A stretch of DNA of 64,000 nucleotides from Xanthomarina sp. F2636L (GTDB taxonomy: Bacteria; Bacteroidota; Bacteroidia; Flavobacteriales; Flavobacteriaceae): positions 116,004 through 180,003 of the forward strand of contig NZ_JAPMLM010000072.1 in the NCBI RefSeq assembly GCF_026410195.1. Direction: 5' to 3'. Shown here piece by piece: positions 1-9,747 of this stretch. Numbering within the stretch: the first letter of the stretch is position 1; each line of letters begins with the position of its first letter. Position numbers and translations under genes: made by a program. Under the pieces are notes generated by a model, which saw only the letters and a list, made by a program, of their open reading frames with translations, was not told where the DNA came from and did not search any database.

Positions 1-3000
1 TCAAATATGGCTGCTCCATCTCCAGTTGCTGTTACTTCAATAATATGATTGTTTGCAAAAGCCTCTGTAGTAACTGTAGCAACTACATTTGGTGGCGAAC
101 TTACTTGAACCACGGTGGAAGCCGAACTAGAACAAAAACTTAATATATCTGTTACAAAAACTGTGTAGTTTCCTGCAACAGTTGGCTCGTATGCTGGATC
201 TGTACTTAAAATAGTAGCTGGATCCCCATCTTCAATCCATTCAAAAGTATAAGAAGCTGAACTTAAACCTGTATCAATATAAGGAGCCCCCACTACCTCT
301 GTTCCATTCAAATTAATACAAATGGTATATAAATCATCTAGATTAAATGCTGGTACTGGATCTACTTGTAAGGTCATTGGCTCAATATCATAACAAATAG
401 AATCAACAGTAGTATCATTATCTATTCTTACCCATATAATCTGTGGGTTTGATGTATTAGAGTAAACCAAAGAGGTATCTATAGCATTAACACTATTTTC
501 TGCATCATCCAATGATTCATAATAAGTAACAGTAAAATTAGCTGGATCTTGTCCGTTTAAAATAATAACATTTTGTGATGCAAGATCAAACTCTACACTA
601 TCATTGCTTGGGTCTCCATCGAACTCCATATTGTCGTCGCATAATGCATAGGTATCATAATTCGGATTTACCTCAGCATCTTCCTGAACCTCAATAAAGA
701 AACTTACTGTTGCAATATCACAGCCTGTAATTGTATTTGTAATATTTACAAAAATCTCCTGCGGATTAAGAGGCATTCCTGGGTTTGCAGGGTCTTCCAT
801 ATTTGTATATGCAGAAGGATTTGCTATAAATCCTGTTCCAGATTCTGCTGCTGCTAAAGAAGTATAATAAGTTACCAAGAACTCTGGTTCTGGCTGACCA
901 TTTAAGATGTCGTCATTCCTATCTGTTAAATCGAAGGTATAGTATCCATCTGTATTCAATTCACAAGCTACAATATTATCAACTGGAACTGTATCTGGTA
1001 ATGGATTTACAATAATATCGAAAGTAACAACTGTAGAACACCCTGTTCCCATATCTGTTGGATCAGAAGGATCTCCTGTATTTGTTACACGTACATAAAT
1101 AGTTTGACTAGGACTTGTATTTGTGTATGTTGTTGGGTTAAGAATTGGGTTAACTCCAGACTCGGCATCTGCCATAGTTGTATGATACGTAACTGTTTCG
1201 TTAAAAGCATTTAACATGGCAGGTTCATTAACCGTAATATCAAAAATCTCTTCTAAATCTCCGGTATTATTATCATCACATAAATCTAAATCCGATAAAA
1301 CAGGATTTGGAGTTGGCAATGTATTAACAACTAAAGTTAAGGTTGATAATGCATAACAATCTAAACCGTTTTCTGTAGAAGATACCGTAACAAATATTGT
1401 CTGAGGGTTATGCGGTGCTCCTCCTACGGAAGTATTAGCATAAGCTGTATAATCAGCAATAGGATTGTTTGCAGTTACATCTGCCATAGTCTCAAAATAA
1501 TCAACAGACCAGCCGGCGTTTCCTCCCGTAATAATTGCATCCTGATTTGTTAAATCGAAAATAGCATATCCATCATTATCCGCTGTATCATCACAAATCT
1601 CATATTGTAATGCCTCCGTTGTTGTTACTGGAACTGGCAACGGATTTACAATAAGCTCTAAGGATGTTACTGTGAAACATGCTGTTGTATTGTTTTCAAC
1701 ACGAACCCAAACAATCTGACTTGGAGCTATCGTATTGGTAAAAGCACCTGGTGTTGCTATATAGGTTAATGCTGTTATACCTATTTCTGCGCCTGCTTGA
1801 TCCGTATAATAAGATACAGAATAATCAAGTGGATTTAATCCATTTAAAATTTCTGTATTACTTAAAGTCAAATCAAACTGAGTCATGCCATCTGCTACTC
1901 CATCTTCATCACACATTACAATAGCCTCTGGATTCAGTTCTATTTCTGGTGTAGGATCTACAATAAGTTGTAATTCTAAAATGGTTGGACAACCTGTGCC
2001 TGTTCCATAATCTACACGAATATAGATAATCTGTCCAGCAACATTTGTAAAAACATCTGGCTGAGGAAGATCGTCATCAATAGCATTCTGTTCTGTTAGG
2101 TGAAATGACACCTCATAGGTTGGATCTATAGCTTCAATATCATTTCTTGTATCTGTTAAATCAAAAACACCTAAACCATCATTATCAGGATCGCAATAAT
2201 GTAAAGGCGCCTGAGCGGGAACAGCTGGTGCATCTACCACACCAAGTGTTAAAGTAGTAGTATCCCAACAACCTGTAGTAGCGTCTTCAATTCTTACCCA
2301 AAGTACTTCACCATCTGTACCAACGTAAGTTGAAGAAGAAGGTAGTACTTCTGGGGTACCATTCTGAGCATCTAATAAATTGGCATGATAAGTGACTACA
2401 TAATTAACATTTCCACCTGAAATTTCATCGTTTTTATCATTTAAATCCATTTCGGTCATGCCATCAGCTACATTATCATCACAAACGACTAAAGGTGTTG
2501 GTACTACAAAAGTTGGTAAAGGATTAATAGTTACAACAAAACTGTTTTCATCAGTACAGTTTGGTGTTGTACTGGTGTCGGCATATACATAAATGGTTTG
2601 CGTAGTTGTAATAGCATCTCCTGCATTTAATACCGTTCCTGTTCCTCCTGTACCTGTATAATAAGTTCCATTTGTTAAGGCTGGCAAGGTATAACTAACA
2701 CATTCTGAAACATCAGCTGGAGCATCTACTATTGGTGTTGTATTAACTGTTACAACAAAACTGTTTTCTGCAAAACAATTAGGCGTTGTCCCTGTTTCAG
2801 CATATATAAAAATGGTTTGTGTACTTGTTATGACATCTCCGGCATTTAAAACAGTTCCGGCACCTCCAGTGCTAGTATAATAGGTTCCAACCGTTAAGGC
2901 TGGTAAGATATAAGTATCACACACGGTAACATCCACTGGTGCATCAACTATTGGAGTATCGTTAATAGTCACGACAAAACTATTTTCTGCTGAACAATTT

Positions 3001-6000
3001 GGTGTGGTTCCTGTTTCTGCATACACATAAATGGTTTGTGTACTTGTTATTGCATCTCCGGCATTTAACGTTGCTCCTGTGCCTCCAGTTCCTGAGTAAT
3101 AAGTTCCATTTGTTAAGGCTGGCAAGGTATAACTATCACACATAGTTACGTCTGTTGGTGCATCAACTAAAGGAGTTGTATTAATAGTTACAATAAAATC
3201 ATTTTCAGAGAAACAATTTGGCGTTGTTCCAGTTTCAGCATATACATAAATAGTTTGACTAGTTAAGATAGCATCACCTGCATTTAATACGGTTCCTGTT
3301 CCACCAGCAGCTGTGTAGTATGTTCCACCTGTTAAGGCTGGTAACGTATACGAGTCACATGCAGAAACATCAGCAGGATCATCAATTATTGGTGTTGTGT
3401 TAATGGTTACATCAAAACTATTTTCATCTGTACAATTTGGAGTGGTTCCTGTTTCTCCATATACATAAATGGTTTGACTAGTTGAAATAGTATCTCCTGC
3501 ATTTAATGCTGTTCCTGTTCCACCTGCTCCTGTAAAATAACTTCCACTTCCTAAAGCTGGTAAAATATAACTATCACATGCGGTAACATCTATCGGAGCA
3601 TCGACCGTTGGGGTAGTATTAACAACTACGGTAACCGTACTTGTTGCTGTGTCACTTGGCGGTGTAAGTCCACTATCAGTTAAAGTTACTTCATATGTCG
3701 TGGTTGCAGCTGGGGGCGGTGATAACACTAATGTAGGATTTGTTCCTAAAACCGTGGCATCACCTTGTACTGTCCAACTATAACTATAGGTTCCTATGGC
3801 AACTGCAGGGCTTGGAGCTGCTGTTAAAGTAACATCTGCTCCTGCATCGTGACAAATAGATGGCATATCAGCAGTTGCTGTAACAGAGATAGTACAAACA
3901 TCAATAGTAACTAAGAAACTGTTTTCTGCAAAACAATTAGGCGTGGTGCCTGTTTCAGCATATACATAAATAGTTTGTGTGCTTGTAATTAAGTCTCCAG
4001 CATTTAACACGGTCCCTGTCCCTCCTGTTGCTGTGTAATAAGTTCCACTTGTTAATGCAGGTAATGCATATTCATTACAAACTGTAACATCAACTGGGGC
4101 ATCTACTGCTGGGGTTGAATTAACCGTTACAATAAAACTGTTTTCTGCATAACAATTTGGTGTGCTTGCTGTTTCTGCATAAACATAAATAGTTTGGGTT
4201 GTTGTTATTGGGTCTCCGGCGTTTAACACCATTCCTGTGCCTAATGCTCCAGTATAATAAATTCCTCCACTTGTTAAAGCTGGCAAAGTATAACTGTCGC
4301 AAACTGTAACATCTGCTGGGGCATCAATAATTGGAGTAGAATTAACCGTTACTGTAAAACTATTCTCATCAAAACAGTTTGGTGTGGTTCCTGTTTCATC
4401 ATAAACATAAATTGTTTGAGTAGTTGTAATAGCATCTCCTGCGTTTAATACAGTTCCAGTACCTCCTGATCCAGTATAATAAGTCCCACTTCCTAAGGCT
4501 AATAAGGTAAAACTGTCACAAACTGTCACATCTGCTGGGGCATCGACTGTTGGTGTTGTGTTTACCGTTACAGTTACTGTATTTGTTACCGTATCGTTAG
4601 GTGGTGTTAAACCACTATCTGTTAAGGTTACTTCGTATGTTATGGTTGCAGCTGGGGGTGGCGACAACACTAAGGTCGCGTTTGTTCCAACCGATGTAGC
4701 ATCACCAAGTACGGTCCAGTTATAACTATAGGTTCCTACCGCCACTGCTGGACTTGGGGTAGCTGTTAAAGTAACATCTGCTCCTGCATCATGACAAATG
4801 GATGGCATATCGGCAGTTGCCGTTACAGATAATGTACAAGAATCTATGGTAACTACAAAACTGTTTTCATCTGTGCAATTAGGTGTTGTACCTGTTTCTC
4901 CATATACATATATGGTTTGTGTGGTTGTAATAACATCGCCTGCGTTTAACATGGTTCCTGTGCCTCCTGCTGCTGTATAATAATCTCCACTTGTTAAAGC
5001 AGGTAAGGTATAATCGTTACATGCTGTAAGGTCTGTTGGTGCATCTACGGTTGGTGAAGTAAATACATTCACTGTTTCAGATACAGACATGGGACCACCA
5101 CATACAGAGTTATAATTATCTGCAGACAATAAGTTAATAGTTTGTGTAGTGGTTATTCCAGGAATGGTTATAACAAACATTCCAGTAGCATCTAAAGTTA
5201 CTACTTGCGTAGCTCCTCCATTCAGGTTGTATTCCACAATATCGTTTTCTGCTCCATTAATTGTAAACACAGCATCTCCTGTATCACAAACATCTGCACT
5301 ACTTGTTACCGTAACCAATGGCGTTGGAGACACCACTACTGTTATTGGTTTATAAGCCACACGTTCTGTATAAGGTGGTAAGGCATCTGTATAAGTTACT
5401 TGAGCAATATAAGTTGTGGTTTGGCTTGGAGACACCGCTAAACCTGTTGGGTCTGTTCCTAAAACGTTACCTGCATCATCTAACCATTCAAAACTTGTAA
5501 TAGGGGTTCCATTAGGATAAAACTGCCAAGCTTCTGGAGCTGTAAAAGGAATATCCCAAGTCCCAGTACTTCTTCCCGGAGGGTAAATACCAGCAGTTCC
5601 TGCAGGATTTTGAATACCAATGGCTGCAACTCCTCCTTGCCAAGAATTACAAACATCTTTTTGAAAGATATAGGTTTCAATAATGTTAGTGGTTTCATAA
5701 AACATAATCATTTGAGACGTTCTTGCTGCACCCCAACAACTCCATTGTCCAACATTAAAAAAACTAAACACAAACACTCTAAAAGGCGCTTCTCCTTTTA
5801 CAGCATAAGTTGTACTAAAACTAGCAGGATCAATATTACCCAAACCATTACCCACAGGATAAATATCATGCATAGCTCCAAAAATATTTGCTCCACTAAA
5901 TGCTGCACTATTATTTGGAATTATGTTGGTATTATTAAATCCCCAAGGATGATATGTCCCAGCTTTAGCTGTATTAAAACTCACTGCACCATTAGTTGAC

Positions 6001-6692
6001 AACACACATTGGGAGTAATCAGTTTGATAGAACTCAAAATCGAAGGCAAAATTCAAAACCGTACTCCACTCATCATCAACATTTAAAGGGGTGTCACCTG
6101 CTGTATCTCCAAAAGAAAAGGGTGGATTCACCGGTATGGATCTCACTCCATAACTATTAGACTCCCCTACCACGGTATAATCTGCAGTTAATGTCAAAGG
6201 AGGAATAGTTCCCGTGTTTAAATCGATACAAAAAGGATCTGATATACAAACATTATTACCACAATTAATATTTCCACTACTTGCTGAAATACTCATTTCC
6301 GATGATCCTGACCCAGCACTGATTGTTGCTGGAAAAACTCTAATTTCTATTTCTGCCGTATCGCAATTACCTGGATTGGCGTTTTCACAAATTTGATAGG
6401 TAATATAGTAAATACCTTGAGGCGTATTGGCAGCAATATTGACAAACCCTAAAGGATTGAAAGTGGTAAACCCTGTTGGATCGGGAACCGCTTCTGTAAA
6501 CGTAAAGTTTCCATAAGTACCAAAATTAAGGGCTGTGCCATTAAAATAATCGTTTTGAAACACACGATTACCAGTCGATGTAGACGAAGCAGGGTTATCG
6601 GACCTACCAACAACCACATCATCAATGGCTATTAACTGTGCATAAGTTGTACTAATAAACAAAAGAAAACAGAGGGTAATTAACTTTTTCAT
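1..6692 (-). CDS. Giant repetitive secreted surface protein (partial, C-terminus off the left edge)
   Basis: The reading frame is open from an ATG at 6692 to the window edge, about 2230 residues with no stop. It starts with a Sec signal peptide (MKKLITLCFLLF...TYAQ). After a short N-terminal region comes a ~300-residue module (about 5340-6240) related to one in the protein at 53248-58368. Then follow nine ~73-residue repeats interrupted by two Ig/PKD-like domains (2520-5060), and seven ~100-residue units with a C-D-D-N...F-D-L-T signature (391-2515). The last visible part is Ig-like, the usual prelude to a T9SS type B (gliding-motility-associated) C-terminal sorting domain; that domain is not in the window, so T9SS export is inferred. 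Likely an adhesin or extracellular matrix protein. No enzymatic motif was seen. Confidence 0.85.
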   Translation of the reverse strand, partial: MKKLITLCFLLFISTTYAQLIAIDDVVVGRSDNPASSTSTGNRVFQNDYFNGTALNFGTYGNFTFTEAVPDPTGFTTFNPLGFVNIAANTPQGIYYITYQICENANPGNCDTAEIEIRVFPATISAGSGSSEMSISASSGNINCGNNVCISDPFCIDLNTGTIPPLTLTADYTVVGESNSYGVRSIPVNPPFSFGDTAGDTPLNVDDEWSTVLNFAFDFEFYQTDYSQCVLSTNGAVSFNTAKAGTYHPWGFNNTNIIPNNSAAFSGANIFGAMHDIYPVGNGLGNIDPASFSTTYAVKGEAPFRVFVFSFFNVGQWSCWGAARTSQMIMFYETTNIIETYIFQKDVCNSWQGGVAAIGIQNPAGTAGIYPPGRSTGTWDIPFTAPEAWQFYPNGTPITSFEWLDDAGNVLGTDPTGLAVSPSQTTTYIAQVTYTDALPPYTERVAYKPITVVVSPTPLVTVTSSADVCDTGDAVFTINGAENDIVEYNLNGGATQVVTLDATGMFVITIPGITTTQTINLLSADNYNSVCGGPMSVSETVNVFTSPTVDAPTDLTACNDYTLPALTSGDYYTAAGGTGTMLNAGDVITTTQTIYVYGETGTTPNCTDENSFVVTIDSCTLSVTATADMPSICHDAGADVTLTATPSPAVAVGTYSYNWTVLGDATSVGTNATLVLSPPPAATITYEVTLTDSGLTPPNDTVTNTVTVTVNTTPTVDAPADVTVCDSFTLLALGSGTYYTGSGGTGTVLNAGDAITTTQTIYVYDETGTTPNCFDENSFTVTVNSTPIIDAPADVTVCDSYTLPALTSGGIYYTGALGTGMVLNAGDPITTTQTIYVYAETASTPNCYAENSFIVTVNSTPAVDAPVDVTVCNEYALPALTSGTYYTATGGTGTVLNAGDLITSTQTIYVYAETGTTPNCFAENSFLVTIDVCTISVTATADMPSICHDAGADVTLTAAPSPAVAIGTYSYSWTVQGDATVLGTNPTLVLSPPPAATTTYEVTLTDSGLTPPSDTATSTVTVVVNTTPTVDAPIDVTACDSYILPALGSGSYFTGAGGTGTALNAGDTISTSQTIYVYGETGTTPNCTDENSFDVTINTTPIIDDPADVSACDSYTLPALTGGTYYTAAGGTGTVLNAGDAILTSQTIYVYAETGTTPNCFSENDFIVTINTTPLVDAPTDVTMCDSYTLPALTNGTYYSGTGGTGATLNAGDAITSTQTIYVYAETGTTPNCSAENSFVVTINDTPIVDAPVDVTVCDTYILPALTVGTYYTSTGGAGTVLNAGDVITSTQTIFIYAETGTTPNCFAENSFVVTVNTTPIVDAPADVSECVSYTLPALTNGTYYTGTGGTGTVLNAGDAITTTQTIYVYADTSTTPNCTDENSFVVTINPLPTFVVPTPLVVCDDNVADGMTEMDLNDKNDEISGGNVNYVVTYHANLLDAQNGTPEVLPSSSTYVGTDGEVLWVRIEDATTGCWDTTTLTLGVVDAPAVPAQAPLHYCDPDNDGLGVFDLTDTRNDIEAIDPTYEVSFHLTEQNAIDDDLPQPDVFTNVAGQIIYIRVDYGTGTGCPTILELQLIVDPTPEIELNPEAIVMCDEDGVADGMTQFDLTLSNTEILNGLNPLDYSVSYYTDQAGAEIGITALTYIATPGAFTNTIAPSQIVWVRVENNTTACFTVTSLELIVNPLPVPVTTTEALQYEICDDTADNDGYAIFDLTNQDAIITGGNAGWSVDYFETMADVTANNPIADYTAYANTSVGGAPHNPQTIFVTVSSTENGLDCYALSTLTLVVNTLPTPNPVLSDLDLCDDNNTGDLEEIFDITVNEPAMLNAFNETVTYHTTMADAESGVNPILNPTTYTNTSPSQTIYVRVTNTGDPSDPTDMGTGCSTVVTFDIIVNPLPDTVPVDNIVACELNTDGYYTFDLTDRNDDILNGQPEPEFLVTYYTSLAAAESGTGFIANPSAYTNMEDPANPGMPLNPQEIFVNITNTITGCDIATVSFFIEVQEDAEVNPNYDTYALCDDNMEFDGDPSNDSVEFDLASQNVIILNGQDPANFTVTYYESLDDAENSVNAIDTSLVYSNTSNPQIIWVRIDNDTTVDSICYDIEPMTLQVDPVPAFNLDDLYTICINLNGTEVVGAPYIDTGLSSASYTFEWIEDGDPATILSTDPAYEPTVAGNYTVFVTDILSFCSSSASTVVQVSSPPNVVATVTTEAFANNHIIEVTATGDGAAIF
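391..2515 (-). repeat. Seven ~100-residue surface-protein repeats
   Basis: Downstream in the same protein, seven diverged units each carry a start like L-P-x-P, then C-D-D/E-N...D-G...F-D-L-T, a central V-T-Y-Y/H with A-D-A/A-E segment, I-Y-V-R-V and a final Cys before L-x-V-N. Arrays of this kind are typical of long Flavobacteriia proteins ending in a T9SS type B domain. Aspartate-rich loops suggest calcium binding, which is inference. Confidence 0.7.
2520..5060 (-). repeat. Nine ~73-residue coding repeats with two Ig-like inserts
   Basis: Inside the giant surface gene, a unit of about 216-222 bp occurs nine times. Each encodes the pattern D-A-P-x-D-V-T-x-C...L-P-A-L...Y-Y-T...G-T-x-L-N-A-G-D...Q-T-I-Y-V-Y-A-E-T...T-P-N-C...E-N-S-F. 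In protein order there is one unit, one Ig/PKD-like domain (about 4560-4848), three units, a second Ig/PKD-like domain (about 3615-3898), then five units. The Ig-like copies are themselves close duplicates. Nucleotide similarity between units is high enough to suggest recent duplication and copy-number change by recombination. Confidence 0.85.
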
Positions 6693-6860
6693 AGGGAGAA
6701 TCGTCATAAAGTATATTTAAGTGACATGCTTAATGCCAATTAAACATCATTATATTGTTAAAATTGTGCTGAAAATTAAGGAATTTTTATGAAAAAAACC
6801 GTTAATTTTTTTGTGAAATTAATTCTGTGTTAATAAAACACCTTTAAAAAGGGAATTTCT

Positions 6861-6868
6861 TATCTTTG
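6861..6868 (+). promoter_or_regulatory. -7 promoter box (TATCTTTG) of folE
   Basis: Exact match to the Bacteroidota sigma-A -7 consensus TAnnTTTG, followed by CAG, 29 nt before the folE start. No clear -33 TTTG was found at the usual distance. Confidence 0.55.
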
Positions 6869-6897
6869 CAGATTATATTAAATATTTAATTTTTCGG

Positions 6898-7575
6898 ATG
6901 AAATTTGATAAAAAAATTGATGAATTAGAGTCGTTAGGAGAAAACCATGTTGGAACTTCTTCAGACACTCCTATGCGTGAAGATGCTTTTAAACTTACAA
7001 ACGAAGAGAAGATTGACATTATTAAAGATGATGTACAACATATTCTTGAAACTTTAGGCTTAGACTTAACAGACGATAGCTTAAAAGGAACCCCTAACCG
7101 GGTAGCCAAAATGTTTGTAAAAGAAATTTTTGGAGGTTTAGATCCTAGCAGAAAACCTAATGCATCAACATTTGATAATAAGTATCAATATGGTGAAATG
7201 CTGGTAGAAAAAAACATTACTGTATATTCTACTTGCGAACACCATTTACTTCCTATAGTTGGAAAAGCTCATGTAGCTTATATCTCTAATGGTACCGTAG
7301 TTGGTTTATCTAAAATGAACCGAATTGTTGATTATTATGCTAAACGTCCTCAAGTTCAAGAGCGCTTAACCATTCAAATTGTAAAAGAATTACAAGAGGT
7401 TTTAAATACAGATGATGTAGCTTGCGTAATAGACGCTAAACATTTATGTGTCAATTCTAGAGGAATAAGAGATACTGAAAGCAGCACGATAACCTCTGAA
7501 TTTGGAGGTAAATTCAAAGAAAAAGAAACTAAAAGAGAGTTTTTAGATTATATTAAATTAGACACCTCGTTTTAA
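6898..7575 (+). CDS. folE: GTP cyclohydrolase I
   Basis: Converts GTP to 7,8-dihydroneopterin triphosphate, the first step of tetrahydrofolate (and tetrahydropterin) synthesis; cytoplasmic and zinc dependent. The 225-residue protein has the zinc motif C-E-H-H at 113-116 (C113, H116) and the third ligand C184 in H-L-C-V, followed by S-R-G-I-R-D. The substrate-binding stretch G-L-S-K-M-N-R-I-V precedes the Q-x-Q-E-R-L-T motif. It has a slightly long N-terminal extension of about 30 residues that is not conserved in the catalytic core. It is transcribed away from the surface protein gene and toward cysS; the TAnnTTTG box upstream suggests its own promoter. Confidence 0.97.
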   Translation: MKFDKKIDELESLGENHVGTSSDTPMREDAFKLTNEEKIDIIKDDVQHILETLGLDLTDDSLKGTPNRVAKMFVKEIFGGLDPSRKPNASTFDNKYQYGEMLVEKNITVYSTCEHHLLPIVGKAHVAYISNGTVVGLSKMNRIVDYYAKRPQVQERLTIQIVKELQEVLNTDDVACVIDAKHLCVNSRGIRDTESSTITSEFGGKFKEKETKREFLDYIKLDTSF

Positions 7576-7631
7576 ATCTTATTTATGGAGTTTCCTGACT
7601 GTCGGTAAAGCAACTCCACGAATTTAAGATT
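7575..7631 (+). other. Nested inverted repeat after folE
   Basis: Directly after the folE stop, AATCTTA (7575-7581) pairs with TAAGATT (7625-7631), and inside it GGAGTT (7587-7592) pairs with AACTCC (7612-7617). There is no T tract, so it is not a standard intrinsic terminator. It may be an mRNA-stabilising hairpin or a decayed repeat. The rest of the gap to cysS is A/C-rich simple sequence. Confidence 0.3.
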
Positions 7632-7743
7632 GTTGATTTAAAATTCTCAGCTAACGATTCAAAAATTTAACGGTTTAGATTTTAGATTCTTCGTTTCCCT
7701 CTGAATAACAAACAAACAACTAACAACTCAACAAGAAACAGCA

Positions 7744-9234
7744 ATGCCACTTTATAAAAATCAAGAGATAAAAATATACAATTCCCTTTTGGGCGAAAAA
7801 GAGATTTTTAAACCTATTCACTCAGGCTATGTTGGGATGTATGTTTGTGGTCCAACAGTATATAGTAATGTGCATTTAGGAAACTTAAGAACTTTTATGT
7901 CTTTTGATATGATTTTTCGTTACCTATTACATTTAGGTTACAAAGTCCGTTATGTAAGAAATATTACAGATGCTGGGCATTTAGAAAATGATGCAGATGT
8001 TGGAGAAGATAAGATTACAAAAAAAGCAAGATTAGAAGCTATTGAACCTATGGAAATTGTGCAGAGATATACTGTTGATTTTCATAACATATTAAACAAG
8101 TTTAACTTCCTTCCTCCTAGTATTGAACCTACTGCTACCGGACATATTATTGAACAAATTGAATTGATACAAACTATCATAGATAATGGTTTTGCTTATG
8201 AAGTTAATGGCTCCGTTTATTTTGATGTTCATAAATATAACAAAACGAATGACTATGGTGTCTTAAGTAAACGAAAGCTTGAGGATTTAATCCATAATAC
8301 TCGGGAATTGGATGGACAAAGTGATAAGAAAAATCCTCAGGATTTTGCACTTTGGAAAAGAGCTGAACCAACTCATATTATGCGTTGGCCTTCACCATGG
8401 AGCGATGGTTTTCCCGGATGGCATTTAGAATGTACTGCCATGAGCACCAAGTATCTTGGTGAGTATTTTGATATACATGGTGGTGGAATGGATTTAAAAT
8501 TTCCTCATCACGAATGTGAAATTGCACAGAATAAAGCTGCAAAAGGAAAGGACCCAGTAAAATATTGGATGCACGCCAACATGCTTGAACTTAATGGTGC
8601 ACGTATGAGTAAATCTACCGGAAACTATATAAATCCTGCCGAATTACTTTCTGGAGAAAACGATATCATGTCTAAATCTTATAGCCCAAGTGTTATAAGA
8701 TTCTTTATGATGCAAGCCTCTTATAGAAGTGTTTTAGATTTAACAGATGATGGCTTATTAGCAAGCGAAAAGGGTTTTAATCGTTTAATGGAAGCCATTA
8801 ATTCATTAAAGACTTTAACGACATCTAATGAAACATCTAAAAACGTTAAAGACACACTAGAAATTTTAAAACAGAAGTTTTACCAATCCATGAATGATGA
8901 CTTCAATACGCCTATATTAATATCCTGGTTATTTGAAGGTGTTTCTGTCATTAATAAAATAAAGTCGGTTAGCGAAACCATTACAAAAGAAGATTTAGAT
9001 GAATTTTCTAAGCTTATTCATGTTTTCGTTTTTGATGTTTTAGGCTTAGAACATATTACAGAAAAAGGCTCAGACACAGGAAAACTTTCTGGAACGGTGG
9101 AACTTTTAATTAAACTGCGTCAAGAAGCTAGAGCGAATAAAGATTTTGCGTTATCCGATCAAATTAGAGATGAACTCGATGCACTTGGAATTCAATTAAA
9201 AGATGGCAGAGATGGGACAACATTTAACTTGTAG
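7744..9234 (+). CDS. cysS: Cysteinyl-tRNA synthetase
   Basis: Class I aminoacyl-tRNA synthetase that charges tRNA-Cys. The 496-residue protein has the HIGH-type motif H-L-G-N at 44-47 and the KMSKS-type motif R-M-S-K-S-T at 287-292. The active-site zinc ligands are C35, the Cys in H-L-E-C-T, and H-H-E-C-E. The DALR/C-terminal helical region ends in the usual R-D-G-x-x-G-T motif. Length is normal for bacterial CysRS. It lies between folE and yidD in the same direction; a four-helix-bundle element fills the gap to yidD. Confidence 0.98.
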   Translation: MPLYKNQEIKIYNSLLGEKEIFKPIHSGYVGMYVCGPTVYSNVHLGNLRTFMSFDMIFRYLLHLGYKVRYVRNITDAGHLENDADVGEDKITKKARLEAIEPMEIVQRYTVDFHNILNKFNFLPPSIEPTATGHIIEQIELIQTIIDNGFAYEVNGSVYFDVHKYNKTNDYGVLSKRKLEDLIHNTRELDGQSDKKNPQDFALWKRAEPTHIMRWPSPWSDGFPGWHLECTAMSTKYLGEYFDIHGGGMDLKFPHHECEIAQNKAAKGKDPVKYWMHANMLELNGARMSKSTGNYINPAELLSGENDIMSKSYSPSVIRFFMMQASYRSVLDLTDDGLLASEKGFNRLMEAINSLKTLTTSNETSKNVKDTLEILKQKFYQSMNDDFNTPILISWLFEGVSVINKIKSVSETITKEDLDEFSKLIHVFVFDVLGLEHITEKGSDTGKLSGTVELLIKLRQEARANKDFALSDQIRDELDALGIQLKDGRDGTTFNL

Positions 9235-9255
9235 CACCTTCTATATCCTCCTCTC

Positions 9256-9730
9256 GTTTGTCGTTAAGTCGTTTGGCGTTAATTATTAAGTTGTTTGATT
9301 TTAGTTAGTTATATTTATACTCTATAATTCTAAAATCTTAAAATATGCATGTTTATTCCTTCGAAAAGCTAGAGGTTTGGAAAGAAAGCATTCAATTAGC
9401 TATTAAAACGTACAAAACAACAAATTTTTTTCCAAGTGAAGAGAAATTTGGCTTAACATCCCAAATGAGACGATGCTCTATTTCCGTTTCTTCAAATATT
9501 GCTGAAGGGACTTCTAGAGCAACAAATAATGACAAAGCTCATTTGATGACAATGGCTTATAGCTCTGCAATTGAATTATTAAATCAATCCATTATTTCCA
9601 AAGAGTTACATTTTATCACCAATGATGATTATCTAGCAATTAGATATGAAATAGAATCAATTACAAATAAGATAAATGCTTTAAGAAAACATTTTTTAAA
9701 GACTTAATATCTAAACGACAAACGACAAAC
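9256..9730 (+). repeat. Inverted-repeat-bounded four-helix-bundle unit 1
   Basis: The four-helix-bundle gene is bracketed by imperfect inverted repeats. The left arm is 9256-9275 (GTTTGTCGTT then GTCGTTTG) and the right arm is 9713-9730 (AAACGACAAACGACAAAC). The first ten bases of the left arm pair perfectly with the right arm and another eight pair after a one-base offset. The unit begins 21 nt after the cysS stop and ends 17 nt before the yidD start, so it fills the intergenic gap. By analogy with stem-bounded 23S rRNA intervening sequences that carry this protein family, it may be a mobile or processed RNA unit; that is inference. Confidence 0.45.
9345..9707 (+). CDS. Four-helix-bundle protein (23S rRNA intervening-sequence / Avd-like family)
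   Basis: The 120-residue protein matches the small all-helical family first known from open reading frames inside 23S rRNA intervening sequences and related to the Avd protein of diversity-generating retroelements. The family signature is seen as L-x-V-W at 9-12, Q-M-R-R at 40-43 and S-x-N-I-A-E-G at 49-55. The helical pattern covers the full length and there are no membrane segments. No rRNA or reverse transcriptase gene is nearby, so neither classical role applies directly. It sits between cysS and yidD in sense orientation, enclosed by inverted repeats. A divergent relative is encoded at 31312-31683. Molecular function is unknown; nucleic acid binding is likely from the family's basic surface. 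Confidence 0.85.
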   Translation: MHVYSFEKLEVWKESIQLAIKTYKTTNFFPSEEKFGLTSQMRRCSISVSSNIAEGTSRATNNDKAHLMTMAYSSAIELLNQSIISKELHFITNDDYLAIRYEIESITNKINALRKHFLKT

Positions 9731-9747
9731 AACTTTACTTAAAGATT

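Noticed and set aside
2520-5060. Regular ~219-bp repeats, considered as a CRISPR or satellite array
   Set aside because: The repeats are in frame within an uninterrupted ~2230-codon reading frame with a signal peptide; they are protein domains.
4120-5999. Several short open frames on both strands inside the first 6.7 kb
   Set aside because: They are shadows of the long minus-strand coding frame, which continues without stops across all of them.
9345-9707. Four-helix-bundle gene as Avd of a diversity-generating retroelement
   Set aside because: No reverse transcriptase, template repeat or variable-repeat pair is visible in the window.
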